Under the pieces are notes generated by a model. That model did not search any database. It had not been told where the DNA came from and saw nothing but the letters and a program-made list of their open reading frames with translations. DNA of 64,000 nt, from the NCBI GenBank assembly GCA_965230205.1, contig OZ245996.1, positions 2,542,001-2,606,000 on the forward strand. Reading direction: 5' to 3'. The DNA is from CANLBN01 sp965230205 (GTDB taxonomy: Bacteria > Pseudomonadota > Gammaproteobacteria > Pseudomonadales > Cellvibrionaceae). The number at the start of each line of letters is the position of its first letter. Positions within the stretch are counted from its first letter, which is position 1. The translations under genes and the position numbers were made by a program. Below are positions 25,777-35,505 of this stretch, piece after piece.

Positions 25777-28700
25777 ATGGCTCCTTCAGTCCTATTAATT
25801 GCAGTATTCGTTTATATTATTTTGCTTTTTGGTTTGGCAAGGTGGGGCGATCGCCAACATTTTGTCGAAAACAGTTGGGTACGACATCCTATTGTCTATG
25901 CTCTAGCGCTTGGGGTTTATTGCACATCTTGGACTTTCTATGGGCTTGTGGGCACTGCATCGGAGAAGGGGTGGACTTTCTTACCTATTTTATTAGGTCC
26001 CGTTTTGCTCTTTACTTTGGGGCATCCTATTTTAGAACGTATTCGGCGTGTCTGTAAGCAGGAGCATATTCATAGTATTGCTGACTTTATTGCCTCCCGC
26101 TATGGCAAGCGGCAAGGGGTTGCGGCAACGGTTAGTGTCGTTGTGCTGTTGGCGACGATTCCCTATATTTCTCTTCAACTAAAAGCTGTGTCTGATACTT
26201 TGCTGCTCACTATCGGTGAAGATTTTTTAGCTAGTCAGGACCTTACCTTTATTATTGCGATGAGCATGATTGCATTTGCATTATTATTTGGTGCTAAGCG
26301 CTTAGATGTCTCTGGCTATCACTCCGGTTTAATGACGGCTATTGCCTTCGAATCTATTATTAAATTAGCTGTATTACTATTGATTGCATTTATATCCTTG
26401 TCATGGTTGTTCAATGATTCAGCACCTTCAACTGCTGATATCTTTGCGTCCAATGAGGTGTTAGTCCAGCCACCATCATGGCTACGGTTTAGTGTGGACA
26501 TGTTGTTATCGGTTTGTGCAATTTTTTGTTTGCCTCGTATGTTTCATGTCACTTTTGTGGAATGTTTATCTCGGCGCCATTTAAAAAAATCTCGTTGGTT
26601 ATTTTCTGGCTACTTGATATTAATTAGTGGTTGCGTATTGATTATTGCTTGGGTAGGTAATGCCATATTTTATGGTGAGCCCTTAGTCAATGGTGATAGC
26701 TATGTGATTGCATTGCCGTTAACGAAAGACTTGCCTTGGTTGGCTTTGGTTGCTTTTATTGGCGGCTTTTCGGCAGCTACGGCAATGATTATTGTCGCAA
26801 CAGTAACTTTAAGTCAGATGTTAAGTAATGATGTCATTTTGCCCTTGTTAGTACGCCGGCGTAAAAATGCCAATAAAAATCAGTCCAGTGACTTTTCTCA
26901 AAGCCTCATTATTACGCGCCGAAGCACTGTATTATTTGTGGTGATGGGAGCTTATCTCTATCAAAGCGTGCTAGCTGAAAATGCAGCCTTAACCAGTATA
27001 GGTTTGATTGCATTTGCTTTGGTTGTGCAATTGGCTCCTGCTATTTTATTTGGTCTATATTGGCGCAAAGGCAATGCCCATGGTTTATATGCGGGACTGA
27101 TAGTTGGTTCCTTATTATGGTTTTATACCTTAATGATTCCTTTGCTGTCAGAAGCAGGTTTGATTGGCCCTTTTCTGGTTGAACAAGGTTTGTTTGGTCT
27201 TAGTTGGCTGCGTCCAGAAGAGCCCTTGGGTTTAACATTTGGTGATAGTTTTACTCGTGGTGTTATTTTAAGCCTGGGTGCCAATATAATTTGTTACTGC
27301 TGGTATTCTATTACTTCAATGGAAAATTTAGCTGACCGAATTCAGGCCACGGCTTTTACGCGGATGCAGAGAACGGCATATGAGCCTTATCAGGATATTA
27401 ACCCCAGTGACTTACATGCATTGCTGAAAGAGTTTTTAGGCGAAAGTGTGACTAATTCATTATTTTATGAATATGAACAGGATGAAAAAGGTGAAACTAA
27501 AAGAAGTCTGGTAGAGCAAGCTCAGCGCATATTGGCTGGAACCGTTGGTGTGGCATCGTCTCAAACAATGCTGGAAAGTTTACATAGCGGAAAGAAAATG
27601 GCTGTTGAAGAGGTGGTCAACCTCTTTGGTGAGACGACTAAAGCCCTACGTTTTAACCAGGAAGTGATGTCCGCTTCTTTCGAAAATATTTCTTCGGGGA
27701 TCAGTGTGGTTGATGAGGACTTAAAACTCATCGCTTGGAATTACCGATATGAAACCATGTTTGCTTATCCTGAAGGAATGTTGCATATCGGTTTACATGT
27801 CTCCGATATTATGAGGTTTAACGGTGAGCGTGGTTTATTAGGTGATGGGAAAAATGATGACAATATCGATGAATTAATACGTAAACGCCTGTCATTGATG
27901 TCAACCGGTAATGCTTACCGTGTTGTGCGCTATCACAGTGATGATACGATTATTGAAATTAAAGGCAGGCCATTACCTAATGGCGGTTATGTGACAACCT
28001 ATGACGATATTACTGAATTTATCACTGCTCAAAAGCAGCTAGAAGATGCTAATACTAACCTTGAAAAGCGTGTTCAGGAGCGTACAGAAACCATTGCAGA
28101 AATCAATCATAACCTGATGCAGGAAATTGAACAAAGAATTCAAATTGAAGATGAACTATTAAAAGCAAAAACAATTGCTGACGAGGCTAATGCTTCTAAA
28201 ACAAAATTTTTAGCGTTGGCAGGTCACGATATTATGCAGCCTTTAAATGCGGCAAATTTGTATGCCAGTGCATTGATTGAAGGTAATGAGTTTAATCCCA
28301 TGTTGGCATCCCAACTTAAACACGCAATACAAAATACTGAATCTATTATCTCTTCGCTACTAGAAGTATCGAAGTTAGATAGTGGCGTGCTTGAGCCTAA
28401 ATTAGAAGTGTTTTCGTTGGATGATCTACTGTCCAATCTCATTAGTGAAACGATGGTGCAAAGGCCTGATGGTCTTGAAATTCGTTATTGTTCAACATCT
28501 GCGGTTGTGCTTTCAGATAAGCATTATCTACGACGTATTTTGCAGAATTTTATATCGAACGCCGTTAAGTATACCCAAACGGGTAAAGTACTTGTGGGGT
28601 GTCGGAGACATTACGGGAAAGAGCAATCCACTGTTGAAATATGTGTATTAGATAATGGAGCAGGGATTTCCAAGCAAGAGTGTGCTGTTATTTTTGACGA

Positions 28701-29316
28701 TTTTTACCGCAGCTCACGTCAGCAACAACAAGAAAATATACCTGGGATTGGCTTGGGTTTGTCTGTGGTAAAAAGGTTCAGCGATTTGCTGGGCCATGCT
28801 GTTGATTGTAAGTCTGAACTACACCGGGGTAGTTGTTTCTCAATTATTGTGCCAATCGCTGACCAAAAAAATATTACAACTAATGATGTAAGACTTGAGC
28901 AACAACAGGATTCTCTAAATGAATTAAATGTCGTTTATGTCGATGATGACCCCCAAAATTTATTAGCAACATCGACTTTACTTAAGCATTGGGGCTGTGG
29001 CGTTAATGTTATGAATAAAGTCGATATTGCTAAAGAATTTGCGCATTCATCTGTAATACCTGATGTATTGCTGATGGATTATCAATTGGGTGATGTCAAT
29101 ATTGATGGATTGACTTTGGCTCAGGAGCTGGTTTTAATCTGGCAAAATCGTTGTGGTAGCCAGTTGAATATAGCGGTATGTATTGTTTCTGCGGCGACTG
29201 ACCCTGACCTTCCCGGTTTAGTGACCGATTTAGGGTATGAACTCTTACGTAAACCAGTAAAACCGGCAAAGCTGCGTGCATTGTTGTCACAATTAGGTCA
29301 GCGCAAGCAACTATAA
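25777..29316 (+). CDS. Hybrid sensor histidine kinase with N-terminal SSS transporter-like domain (CrbS/MxtR-like)
   Basis: A 1179-residue protein. Residues about 1-500 form a sodium:solute-symporter-like membrane domain (YCTSWTFYGLVGTASEKGW, IADFIASRYGKRQG). A PAS domain follows at about 645-770, then a coiled coil, and the phospho-acceptor His817 in LALAGHDIMQPLNAANLYAS. The ATPase domain has NFISNAVKYTQTGKV and GIGLGLSVV, and a C-terminal receiver domain has Asp1101 in LLMDYQLGD. The architecture matches CrbS/MxtR kinases, which with a LuxR-type regulator control acetate use. The symporter operon is divergent and the regulator is convergent, which supports that role. Confidence 0.87.
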   Translation: MAPSVLLIAVFVYIILLFGLARWGDRQHFVENSWVRHPIVYALALGVYCTSWTFYGLVGTASEKGWTFLPILLGPVLLFTLGHPILERIRRVCKQEHIHSIADFIASRYGKRQGVAATVSVVVLLATIPYISLQLKAVSDTLLLTIGEDFLASQDLTFIIAMSMIAFALLFGAKRLDVSGYHSGLMTAIAFESIIKLAVLLLIAFISLSWLFNDSAPSTADIFASNEVLVQPPSWLRFSVDMLLSVCAIFCLPRMFHVTFVECLSRRHLKKSRWLFSGYLILISGCVLIIAWVGNAIFYGEPLVNGDSYVIALPLTKDLPWLALVAFIGGFSAATAMIIVATVTLSQMLSNDVILPLLVRRRKNANKNQSSDFSQSLIITRRSTVLFVVMGAYLYQSVLAENAALTSIGLIAFALVVQLAPAILFGLYWRKGNAHGLYAGLIVGSLLWFYTLMIPLLSEAGLIGPFLVEQGLFGLSWLRPEEPLGLTFGDSFTRGVILSLGANIICYCWYSITSMENLADRIQATAFTRMQRTAYEPYQDINPSDLHALLKEFLGESVTNSLFYEYEQDEKGETKRSLVEQAQRILAGTVGVASSQTMLESLHSGKKMAVEEVVNLFGETTKALRFNQEVMSASFENISSGISVVDEDLKLIAWNYRYETMFAYPEGMLHIGLHVSDIMRFNGERGLLGDGKNDDNIDELIRKRLSLMSTGNAYRVVRYHSDDTIIEIKGRPLPNGGYVTTYDDITEFITAQKQLEDANTNLEKRVQERTETIAEINHNLMQEIEQRIQIEDELLKAKTIADEANASKTKFLALAGHDIMQPLNAANLYASALIEGNEFNPMLASQLKHAIQNTESIISSLLEVSKLDSGVLEPKLEVFSLDDLLSNLISETMVQRPDGLEIRYCSTSAVVLSDKHYLRRILQNFISNAVKYTQTGKVLVGCRRHYGKEQSTVEICVLDNGAGISKQECAVIFDDFYRSSRQQQQENIPGIGLGLSVVKRFSDLLGHAVDCKSELHRGSCFSIIVPIADQKNITTNDVRLEQQQDSLNELNVVYVDDDPQNLLATSTLLKHWGCGVNVMNKVDIAKEFAHSSVIPDVLLMDYQLGDVNIDGLTLAQELVLIWQNRCGSQLNIAVCIVSAATDPDLPGLVTDLGYELLRKPVKPAKLRALLSQLGQRKQL

Positions 29317-29338
29317 ACTTAGATGGGTTTATAGTTGC
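29307..29338. terminator. Hairpin between the convergent kinase and regulator genes
   Basis: Twelve-base perfect arms GCAACTATAAAC and GTTTATAGTTGC around an 8-base loop, overlapping the kinase stop codon. No long T run, so termination strength is uncertain. Confidence 0.5.
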
Positions 29339-29380
29339 TCACTTCAGTATAATTTCCCTTAGTAGCAGAGGCAGAAAAGG

Positions 29381-30034
29381 TTAAACGTGATCCTGCTCAA
29401 TAGACAAGTGCGACAACATAATGACGGCCTGTGTGCGATTGCTGACCCCTAATTTACGGAAAATCGCGGTAATATGTGCCTTAATGGTTGCTTCGGTTAC
29501 GCCTAGCTCAAAACCAATTTGCTTATTTAGCCATCCTTCTCGCAGATAGCACAACACCCGATATTGTTGAGGGGTAAGGGTTGCAATCTTTGCTGCCAAT
29601 GATTTTTCTTCATCGGTAATAGGTGATACCTGCAGCGTGATATGAGGTGGTAGCCAACGTTCTCCATCGGTGACGGTTTTAATCGCTTGATGCAATATGT
29701 CTACCGATGACGATTTAGGAATATAACCACTGGCACCATGCCCCATAGCTCGATTAATAATGGAGCTATTCTCATTGGCGGATATGACGGCAACAGGGAT
29801 GCTGGGGAATTTCTCCCTAACAGTAATTAATCCATAGAGGTCCTGGCTGCCCGGCATGTGTAAATCTAATAATAAAAGGTCAATATCCGTATCGTTTTCT
29901 AGTGCTTTTATTGTCGTTTCTAAGTCTGATGATTCGCTGATGACAGCGTTGTCAAAGTGCTGATTGATGACCTCTAATAAGGCATTGCGAAATAGGGGGT
30001 GATCGTCAGCGATATGAAAGTGGTACATAGCCAT
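29381..30034 (-). CDS. LuxR/NarL-type response regulator (CrbR/ErdR-like)
   Basis: A receiver domain comes first (MYHFHIADDHPLFRNALL, phospho-acceptor in LLLLDLHMPGS). The C-terminal NarL-type helix-turn-helix is LTPQQYRVLCYLREGWLNKQIGFELGVTEATIKAHIT (core GWLNKQIGFELGVTEATIK). The frame is open to 30070, but receiver domains normally start close to the first strand, so 30034 or 30028 is preferred. It is next to a SSS-domain hybrid kinase and an acetate-type symporter, the setting of CrbSR, which activates acetyl-CoA synthetase and acetate uptake genes. No acs gene is in the window. Confidence 0.85.
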   Translation of the reverse strand: MAMYHFHIADDHPLFRNALLEVINQHFDNAVISESSDLETTIKALENDTDIDLLLLDLHMPGSQDLYGLITVREKFPSIPVAVISANENSSIINRAMGHGASGYIPKSSSVDILHQAIKTVTDGERWLPPHITLQVSPITDEEKSLAAKIATLTPQQYRVLCYLREGWLNKQIGFELGVTEATIKAHITAIFRKLGVSNRTQAVIMLSHLSIEQDHV

Positions 30035-30368
30035 CCCAATATTATTGTTAACGCGATACTTTACCATCACTCTTCACAACTACCAAACAACAATATTTCG
30101 CTTTTGGGACAGTAATTTTTATATGTGGTACGAGTATTGCTATATGTAAAAAGTCAACGGTCGAAAGTCAAAAGTGTTAAAAGTACACAAACAGGTAAAG
30201 GTAATTGTAAACCGTCAATCGTTACATATACTTTATATAAATTGAAAGAATTATCAATTGTCAGATATTGTATAGTAAGTTGATTTAAGTGGTTAAAATT
30301 TACGTGCTCTTTTAAAAGTGTCGCGTATCTTAATATTTTTTAGTGAAATTTCTATTGGATTATAGTCT

Positions 30369-31211
30369 ATGAGGCAGTATCTATTATTCTCTCTGTTTAT
30401 ATTGATATCACTGTCAGTAATGGCCGATAGTTATAGACAGATTGAATTAAAGCATCGTAGTGCTGTTAGTCTTCAATCTCGCTTATCCCCGTTGTTGGGT
30501 AATGATGTCGCTGTTGTGTCTGAAGGTAATAGTTTGATATTGCGGGGCCCATCGGCAGAGTTAAACCAATTAATGTCAGTTATTAAAAAATTAGATACAC
30601 CTCGCCAGCAATTATATGTTTCTATTTATCGGGGTGTTGACCCTGAGGTGAGTCATGGTTCTCATGGAGTTAAGACTTGGTCTACGGATAGAAGGATTAT
30701 TAACCGCCTGGATGAGGCCATTGTTGAGGAAGAGGCAACCTTAGTGATTACCGATAGTGAGTTAATATTCATTCCGCAGGAAGTTTATCAAGAGCATTAT
30801 CAAAGTAAACATCCAAATGTAAATATTGTTGATAGCGAGAATTTTAAACAGCAAGTGAATGGCCAATACCAAGCTCGCTATCAAAATAATAAAATTGTTA
30901 CTCAAGAAAATACTATAAGCTTGACGCCATCATTATTGGCTGAAGGTAATATTGCTTTGATAGTCAACTATTCCATTCCTTTATCCCCAACACAATCGTC
31001 ATCTCGACAAGTTGGATCTCCAACAACAGCATTAGCTTTTAAAGACGTAAGCACAACACGAAACGCAAAAATAAACCAATGGCTTAACCTTTCATCTCAT
31101 CATCAACAAACATATCGTCCGTCGTTAAATTCTAAAAAGAAAGTGGTCTCCACCAAAAGTAAAGATGATGAAAAACACAGTGTTTGGGTTAAATTTAGTT
31201 TAGTTAAGTGA
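30369..31211 (+). CDS. Exported protein with a secretin N-domain-like segment
   Basis: A 280-residue protein with a signal peptide (residues 1-19, cleavage near VMA). Residues about 22-80 resemble a secretin N1/NolW-type domain: IELKHRSAVSLQSRLSPLLG, then VAVVSEGNSLILRGPSAELNQL and IKKLDTPRQQLYVSI. The rest is low-complexity, serine/glutamine-rich and ends in basic residues; there is no secretin pore domain. It may be a stand-alone relative of a secretin or a pilus-like accessory protein. No secretion genes are adjacent. The 300 bp before it hold no other gene that I can see. Confidence 0.6.
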   Translation: MRQYLLFSLFILISLSVMADSYRQIELKHRSAVSLQSRLSPLLGNDVAVVSEGNSLILRGPSAELNQLMSVIKKLDTPRQQLYVSIYRGVDPEVSHGSHGVKTWSTDRRIINRLDEAIVEEEATLVITDSELIFIPQEVYQEHYQSKHPNVNIVDSENFKQQVNGQYQARYQNNKIVTQENTISLTPSLLAEGNIALIVNYSIPLSPTQSSSRQVGSPTTALAFKDVSTTRNAKINQWLNLSSHHQQTYRPSLNSKKKVVSTKSKDDEKHSVWVKFSLVK

Positions 31212-31276
31212 TCTTAAATTATTGTTAAATATCTTATGTGTTTTTTTATTTACGGCATTAGTGATATTTTGAAGAC

Positions 31277-31654
31277 TTAAGCATTACTTTTTTCTTGGCT
31301 ATTTTTGTCGACCACTTTTTCTTTCTTTTTGCCCTCTATGTATGCATCAATACTGCTGATAGCCCAGGCACCTACGATGGCTATCTTGGCGTTGATTAGA
31401 GATGGCTCTTGGTAAATTTCCATCGCTTGTCTAATAACTTCTCGAATGCTAGCAATACCGAATGGTATATGCCCCATTTGAATATCATTTGCGATAGTCA
31501 GTGCAATGGTAAAGGCAGTGGCCATAATAAGATAAAGGCCAACAGCAGCTATTGCCATGAAAATAATGCCGCGGATATAGCACTTTAAAAAAAATTGCCC
31601 TGTGCCAGGAAAGAGAAAGGCAGAAAGGCATGTCGCTTTAGTTGATATTTTCAT
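31277..31654 (-). CDS. Small membrane protein, function unknown
   Basis: A 125-residue protein. The N-terminus FLFPGTGQFFLKCYIRG resembles the GxGQ membrane turn of small TM2-like or DUF5683-like proteins. One long hydrophobic segment follows (about 30-55), an amphipathic middle, and a lysine-rich tail after SSIDAYIEGKKKEK. That layout, with a terminal SxxDA-type motif, is seen in uncharacterised inner-membrane proteins. Function is unknown. Confidence 0.5.
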   Translation of the reverse strand: MKISTKATCLSAFLFPGTGQFFLKCYIRGIIFMAIAAVGLYLIMATAFTIALTIANDIQMGHIPFGIASIREVIRQAMEIYQEPSLINAKIAIVGAWAISSIDAYIEGKKKEKVVDKNSQEKSNA

Positions 31655-31683
31655 GAGAATCGTTGGCTAGAATAAGAGAACAT

Positions 31684-32535
31684 TTATTTTGATGCTGTAA
31701 GTTGATCGCCAACACGTATTAAAGCATTTTCACTCGATTCGAGTATGCCGTTTTCACCAAAGGCAGGCGCTTTTTTATTGTCGGGCATTGAGTTAAGTTC
31801 AGCCAGTAAGCTGAAAGGCTGCTGCTGGGGGTGTCGTGTTCCGGATAGAATATCAATAGTAGGGATTACACAGCGTTGGCAAGGGTAGCAAAGCTTTAAT
31901 TGATAACTTCTATGGACTAAATTATTGATGTTGTGTTCATCAAAAGCACCAAGACCTTCTATTACAATATTGGGACGAAAGTGTTCTATAGTGACAGGTC
32001 TTATGTCCTTTTCTACAAGAGAATCATTGAGAGCTTGTAGTGAAGAGGTGTTACACACTAAATAAGGGGCTGCGTCAGCAAAAAACGTATGGGTTGTACC
32101 GCCTAACAAGTCTGGTTTACTTTGTGGTCGCTTATGTTGGTTTGCCATTCTCACCAGTCTTAATGGTTTAGATGATCCAATGGCTTCTGTTAACCAGTCA
32201 CTAGCAACCTTACCTTCATCATTAACTTGGCAGTTGTCTTTCCAGATTTTGGCGGTAAAGTGTGAGTCTGAATTTATTGATTGAATAAAAGGAATGATTA
32301 AATCATCCATTCCAGTCTTTGAAAGGATGAGTGAGTCATCAGTCAGTTTTGTTTGTATCAACACCATTTGAGGGAATTGACGTTGGGTAATAAAGCCTCC
32401 ATCGGGTTTTACTACCATCCAGTAGCGGTCCCACTTTAATCCAGTCGGCGTTAACTCCCCTTGATTGATAGGAATTCCCCGTAAAGATTTAACAGGGAAA
32501 ACATAAAGCTCAGTAATATTAACTGATAAGGACAT
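31684..32535 (-). CDS. MOSC-domain protein (YcbX-like)
   Basis: A 283-residue protein with an N-terminal MOSC_N beta-barrel (ITELYVFPVKSLRGIPINQGEL, core FPVKSLRGI). The C-terminal MOSC domain has RPNIVIEGLGAFDEHN and the molybdenum-ligating cysteine region KLCYPCQRCVIPTID. YcbX relatives are molybdenum-cofactor enzymes that reduce N-hydroxylated base analogues. It lies upstream in coordinates of the moeA/moaB and tungstate-type transporter genes on the same strand, which fits a cofactor-dependent role. Its start overlaps the stop of the DUF1244 gene. Confidence 0.85.
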   Translation of the reverse strand: MSLSVNITELYVFPVKSLRGIPINQGELTPTGLKWDRYWMVVKPDGGFITQRQFPQMVLIQTKLTDDSLILSKTGMDDLIIPFIQSINSDSHFTAKIWKDNCQVNDEGKVASDWLTEAIGSSKPLRLVRMANQHKRPQSKPDLLGGTTHTFFADAAPYLVCNTSSLQALNDSLVEKDIRPVTIEHFRPNIVIEGLGAFDEHNINNLVHRSYQLKLCYPCQRCVIPTIDILSGTRHPQQQPFSLLAELNSMPDNKKAPAFGENGILESSENALIRVGDQLTASK

Positions 32536-32822
32536 TATTGTTGCTGCTGCATTTTGGCAAGTTGTTCAGGAGTCGCTGGCGTTTGGTATTTTTCTTTCCA
32601 CTCTGTATAAGGCATGCCATATACGATCTCACGTGTTTGTTCATAATCCATTTCGATGCCTTCCGCTTCTGCTGCGGCTTTATACCATTTACTAAGGCAG
32701 TTACGGCAGAAGCCTGCCAGATTCATAAGGTCAATATTTTGTACATCTTTATTGTTATCCAAATGTTGTACTAGCTTGCGAAAGACCGCAGCTTCTATCT
32801 TTGTTTGAGTGTCTGGATTCAT
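32535..32822 (-). CDS. DUF1244-family protein
   Basis: A 95-residue protein with the family signature NLAGFCRNCLSKWYKAAAE and YGMPYTEWKEKYQ. The CRNC pair may bind a metal or heme-like group; function is not established. It overlaps the following MOSC gene by one base, and lies between moeA and that gene, so may be part of the same transcript. Confidence 0.85.
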   Translation of the reverse strand: MNPDTQTKIEAAVFRKLVQHLDNNKDVQNIDLMNLAGFCRNCLSKWYKAAAEAEGIEMDYEQTREIVYGMPYTEWKEKYQTPATPEQLAKMQQQQ

Positions 32823-32887
32823 AATTTAACCACTGCTGTATAAATAATAAGACGTTAACTCAGGTGTTTACCATCGTTAAATGTTTG

Positions 32888-34078
32888 TTAAAAAAGTTGT
32901 GAAAATGGAAGATATTGCACTTGATCTCCAGGTGTTATGGATACACCTATGGGTATGATCGCTAGCCCGTCTGCCTGAGTAACCGAAGATAATACGCCAG
33001 AACTTTGGTTTGGAAAAGCGGCGAGCTTTTCAGCGTTCTGTTTTACGCGTAGATACTCTTGCCGTTTTGGGTTGGCTTTTGTATGAAAGTCAGCAGTTAA
33101 TGTTTGACTTAAGGGTGATTGATAACCTTGCCCTTGCTGGACTAATAAAAATGGTCTGACGAAGAGGAGAAATGTTAGAAATGTGGAGACGGGATTGCCA
33201 GGCAAGCCAAAAAATGGCGTGCTATTAATATTGCCAAAGGCTAGAGGTTTACCGGGCTTTAGCGCGATACGCCATAGATCAAGTGCCCCCAGTTCTGTAA
33301 CTGCTTGCTTGACATGGTCTTCATCGCCAACAGAAACGCCACCCGTTGAAATAATACAATCAGCAAGTGCTGCTTTTTCTAAGCTAGATTTGGTCGCTGC
33401 AAGTGTGTCTTCAACGACACCGATATCCATTACCTCAATATGCAGCTTTTTTAAAAAGCTTTTTAATAAATAGCGATTTGAGTTATATATTTTACCGCCT
33501 GTTAATGGTGAACCCGGCTCGACTAACTCATCACCCGTTGACAGGATGGCGACGTTAAGTTGCCGATAGACAGAAATGCTTGCTATGCCTATTGAAGCTA
33601 GTAAGCCAACATCTTGAGGCTGCAAACAATGTCCTTTCTTTAAAATCGTATCACCTATTTTGATATCCTGACCCTTGGGGCGAATATTCTGACCTGCTTT
33701 TATATCCGAAGGTAGTGCAACCTTGTCGCCATCGACTTCACATTGTTCCTGCATAATGACTGCATCGGCATTTTCAGGAATTTCTGCACCGGTAAATATT
33801 CGTGCAGCAGTATTGAATTCTAATGATTTAGGTATGCTACCTGCGGCGATTATTTGACTAACGGAAAAGGTCCTACCACTTGATGCCGGTATGTCATTAG
33901 TATTAATAACATATCCATCCATTGCGCTATTATCAGCAGGGGGCACATTGATAGAAGATATCTGGTCTTCTGCCAATGTACGGCCTAAAGCATCTTCGAT
34001 AGAGATCGATTCGTATTGTTCAATGGGGTTAGCATGAGCCAGAATTTGAGCTAAGGCATCGCTTATAGGTAGTAACAT
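32888..34078 (-). CDS. moeA: Molybdopterin molybdenumtransferase MoeA
   Basis: A 396-residue protein with family features: INVPPADNSAMDGYVI near residue 40, IFTGAEIPENADAVIMQE, AILSTGDELVEPG, and the MPT-binding IISTGGVSVGDEDHVK. The FGLPGNPVSTFLTF loop is also conserved. MoeA inserts molybdate (or tungstate) into adenylated molybdopterin. It is followed in coordinates by moaB and a tungstate-type ABC transporter on the same strand, a coherent metal-cofactor cluster. Confidence 0.93.
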   Translation of the reverse strand: MLLPISDALAQILAHANPIEQYESISIEDALGRTLAEDQISSINVPPADNSAMDGYVINTNDIPASSGRTFSVSQIIAAGSIPKSLEFNTAARIFTGAEIPENADAVIMQEQCEVDGDKVALPSDIKAGQNIRPKGQDIKIGDTILKKGHCLQPQDVGLLASIGIASISVYRQLNVAILSTGDELVEPGSPLTGGKIYNSNRYLLKSFLKKLHIEVMDIGVVEDTLAATKSSLEKAALADCIISTGGVSVGDEDHVKQAVTELGALDLWRIALKPGKPLAFGNINSTPFFGLPGNPVSTFLTFLLFVRPFLLVQQGQGYQSPLSQTLTADFHTKANPKRQEYLRVKQNAEKLAAFPNQSSGVLSSVTQADGLAIIPIGVSITPGDQVQYLPFSQLF

Positions 34079-34130
34079 GTCTGGTATTTCTTAATCGTTA
34101 ATTAAATTAGTGCATTAGTATCAACAGGCC

Positions 34131-34637
34131 TTAACCAAAGGCTTTAGTTAATAAGCCAACATAGTTACATGGCTTATGGTTATTATCGAGTTGCTCTTTT
34201 AAGATTTTATCCCATCCCGTTTTGCAGGCATTGTTGGAGCCGGGTAGGCAAAAGATCAACGTATTATTCGCTAATCCCCCGATGCAACGGGACTGTATAG
34301 TTGAGCTGCCAATCTCATCATAGGAAATCTGGCGAAATAGTTCACCAAAACCATCGATGGTTTTATCGAATAAAGGTGTCACTGCTTCTGGCGTGCTATC
34401 GCGTCCAGAAAAACCGGTCCCGCCAGTGCTGATAATGACTTGAATATCAGGGTTCGCTATCCATTGTGAAACCTGTGCGCGAATGTGATAAACATCATCT
34501 TTTATTAGAGAGCGATCTACCACCTTATGATTGGCACTGACTGCACTGTCTGCCAATAGGTTTCCCGAGGTGTCATTTTCCGGAGTGCGAGTATCTGAGA
34601 TGGTTAAGACGGCAATATTGAGAGGTGTATTAGTCAT
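34131..34637 (-). CDS. moaB: MoaB/Mog-family molybdopterin adenylyltransferase-like protein
   Basis: A 168-residue protein with the MoCF-binding fold: AVLTISDTRTPENDTSGNLLA at the start (core TISDTRTPENDTSG), IISTGGTGFSGRDSTPEAV, and FCLPGSNNACKTGWD. Length and the first motif fit MoaB more than MogA. It adenylates or binds molybdopterin ahead of metal insertion by MoeA. It sits between moeA and the transporter binding protein. Confidence 0.9.
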   Translation of the reverse strand: MTNTPLNIAVLTISDTRTPENDTSGNLLADSAVSANHKVVDRSLIKDDVYHIRAQVSQWIANPDIQVIISTGGTGFSGRDSTPEAVTPLFDKTIDGFGELFRQISYDEIGSSTIQSRCIGGLANNTLIFCLPGSNNACKTGWDKILKEQLDNNHKPCNYVGLLTKAFG

Positions 34638-34643
34638 AATATT

Positions 34644-35444
34644 TTACTGAATGTCAAAAAAGATAGGTTGATTGTTGATTCGATAATTGTTGATAATTGT
34701 ACGTCCTGCACCTTCTGTGATCCAGCTTTCCCACAGTGCAATGTAGTCACTATTTAACACATTTTTGAGTGATAACAGGCTATATCGATTAGGTAGATGC
34801 TCTGGGTCTTCAAACAGTGAAATTAGCCCTTGCTTGTTGGCAAAGTTCATCCAGGTACCTCTATCGACAAGGGTATAAGCCTTATGTTCAGCGGCAATGG
34901 CTAAAGTAGCCCCCATGCCTGTCCCAGTCTTCATATAATTGTTTTCGGCAGGTTGGGTGCTGGCTTTTTGCCACCAGGATTGTTCCATCTGGTGGGTGCC
35001 ACTTTGATCTGCTCGGGAGACAAAGAGAGCGTTTACATAAGCAATTTTTTCAAGGGCTTCGTCAGGTGTGAGTGACAATTTAATATGTGCCGGGTCGGAG
35101 CTTGGACCAATAATCAAGAAGTCATTCTGCATTAAAGGAGTGCGTTTGATGATAATGCCCTCGGCGAGTAGTTTTTTTTCGCCTGAAGGGTCATGGGTGA
35201 TCGCGGTATCAATATCGCCTCGTTTGATGAGTTCATGTATTTGCCCACTACCGGCGATGATGGGTTTAATGGAAATATCATGTTCTTTTTTAAAGGCATC
35301 AACTAAGGCACTAAGTAGGCCTGAGTCTTCGAGTGTGGTGGTTACTCCTAGTTTTAGCGATGCTTCATTCGTGCAGGCGGTCACTAATAAGCAGAGTGAT
35401 AGAGTAAAGCGATACAGGAGTCGCGTGGAAATCATATTATTCAT
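34644..35444 (-). CDS. Tungstate/molybdate-type substrate-binding lipoprotein (TupA-like)
   Basis: A 266-residue protein with a lipoprotein signal (lipobox LVTAC, cysteine near residue 24). The mature part resembles TupA/WtpA-type oxyanion-binding proteins: LGVTTTLEDSGLLSAL, then IIAGSGQIHELIKRGDIDTAITHDP and the FVSRADQSGTHQMEQSWW motif typical of TupA. It delivers tungstate or molybdate to the permease encoded further upstream on the same strand. Location next to moaB and moeA supports this. Confidence 0.85.
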   Translation of the reverse strand: MNNMISTRLLYRFTLSLCLLVTACTNEASLKLGVTTTLEDSGLLSALVDAFKKEHDISIKPIIAGSGQIHELIKRGDIDTAITHDPSGEKKLLAEGIIIKRTPLMQNDFLIIGPSSDPAHIKLSLTPDEALEKIAYVNALFVSRADQSGTHQMEQSWWQKASTQPAENNYMKTGTGMGATLAIAAEHKAYTLVDRGTWMNFANKQGLISLFEDPEHLPNRYSLLSLKNVLNSDYIALWESWITEGAGRTIINNYRINNQPIFFDIQ

Positions 35445-35505
35445 GTCTGGTTATATGGGTTTTATTGCCTTGTCCTTATATTTCAGGTCCTTATATCTCT
35501 GGCTC

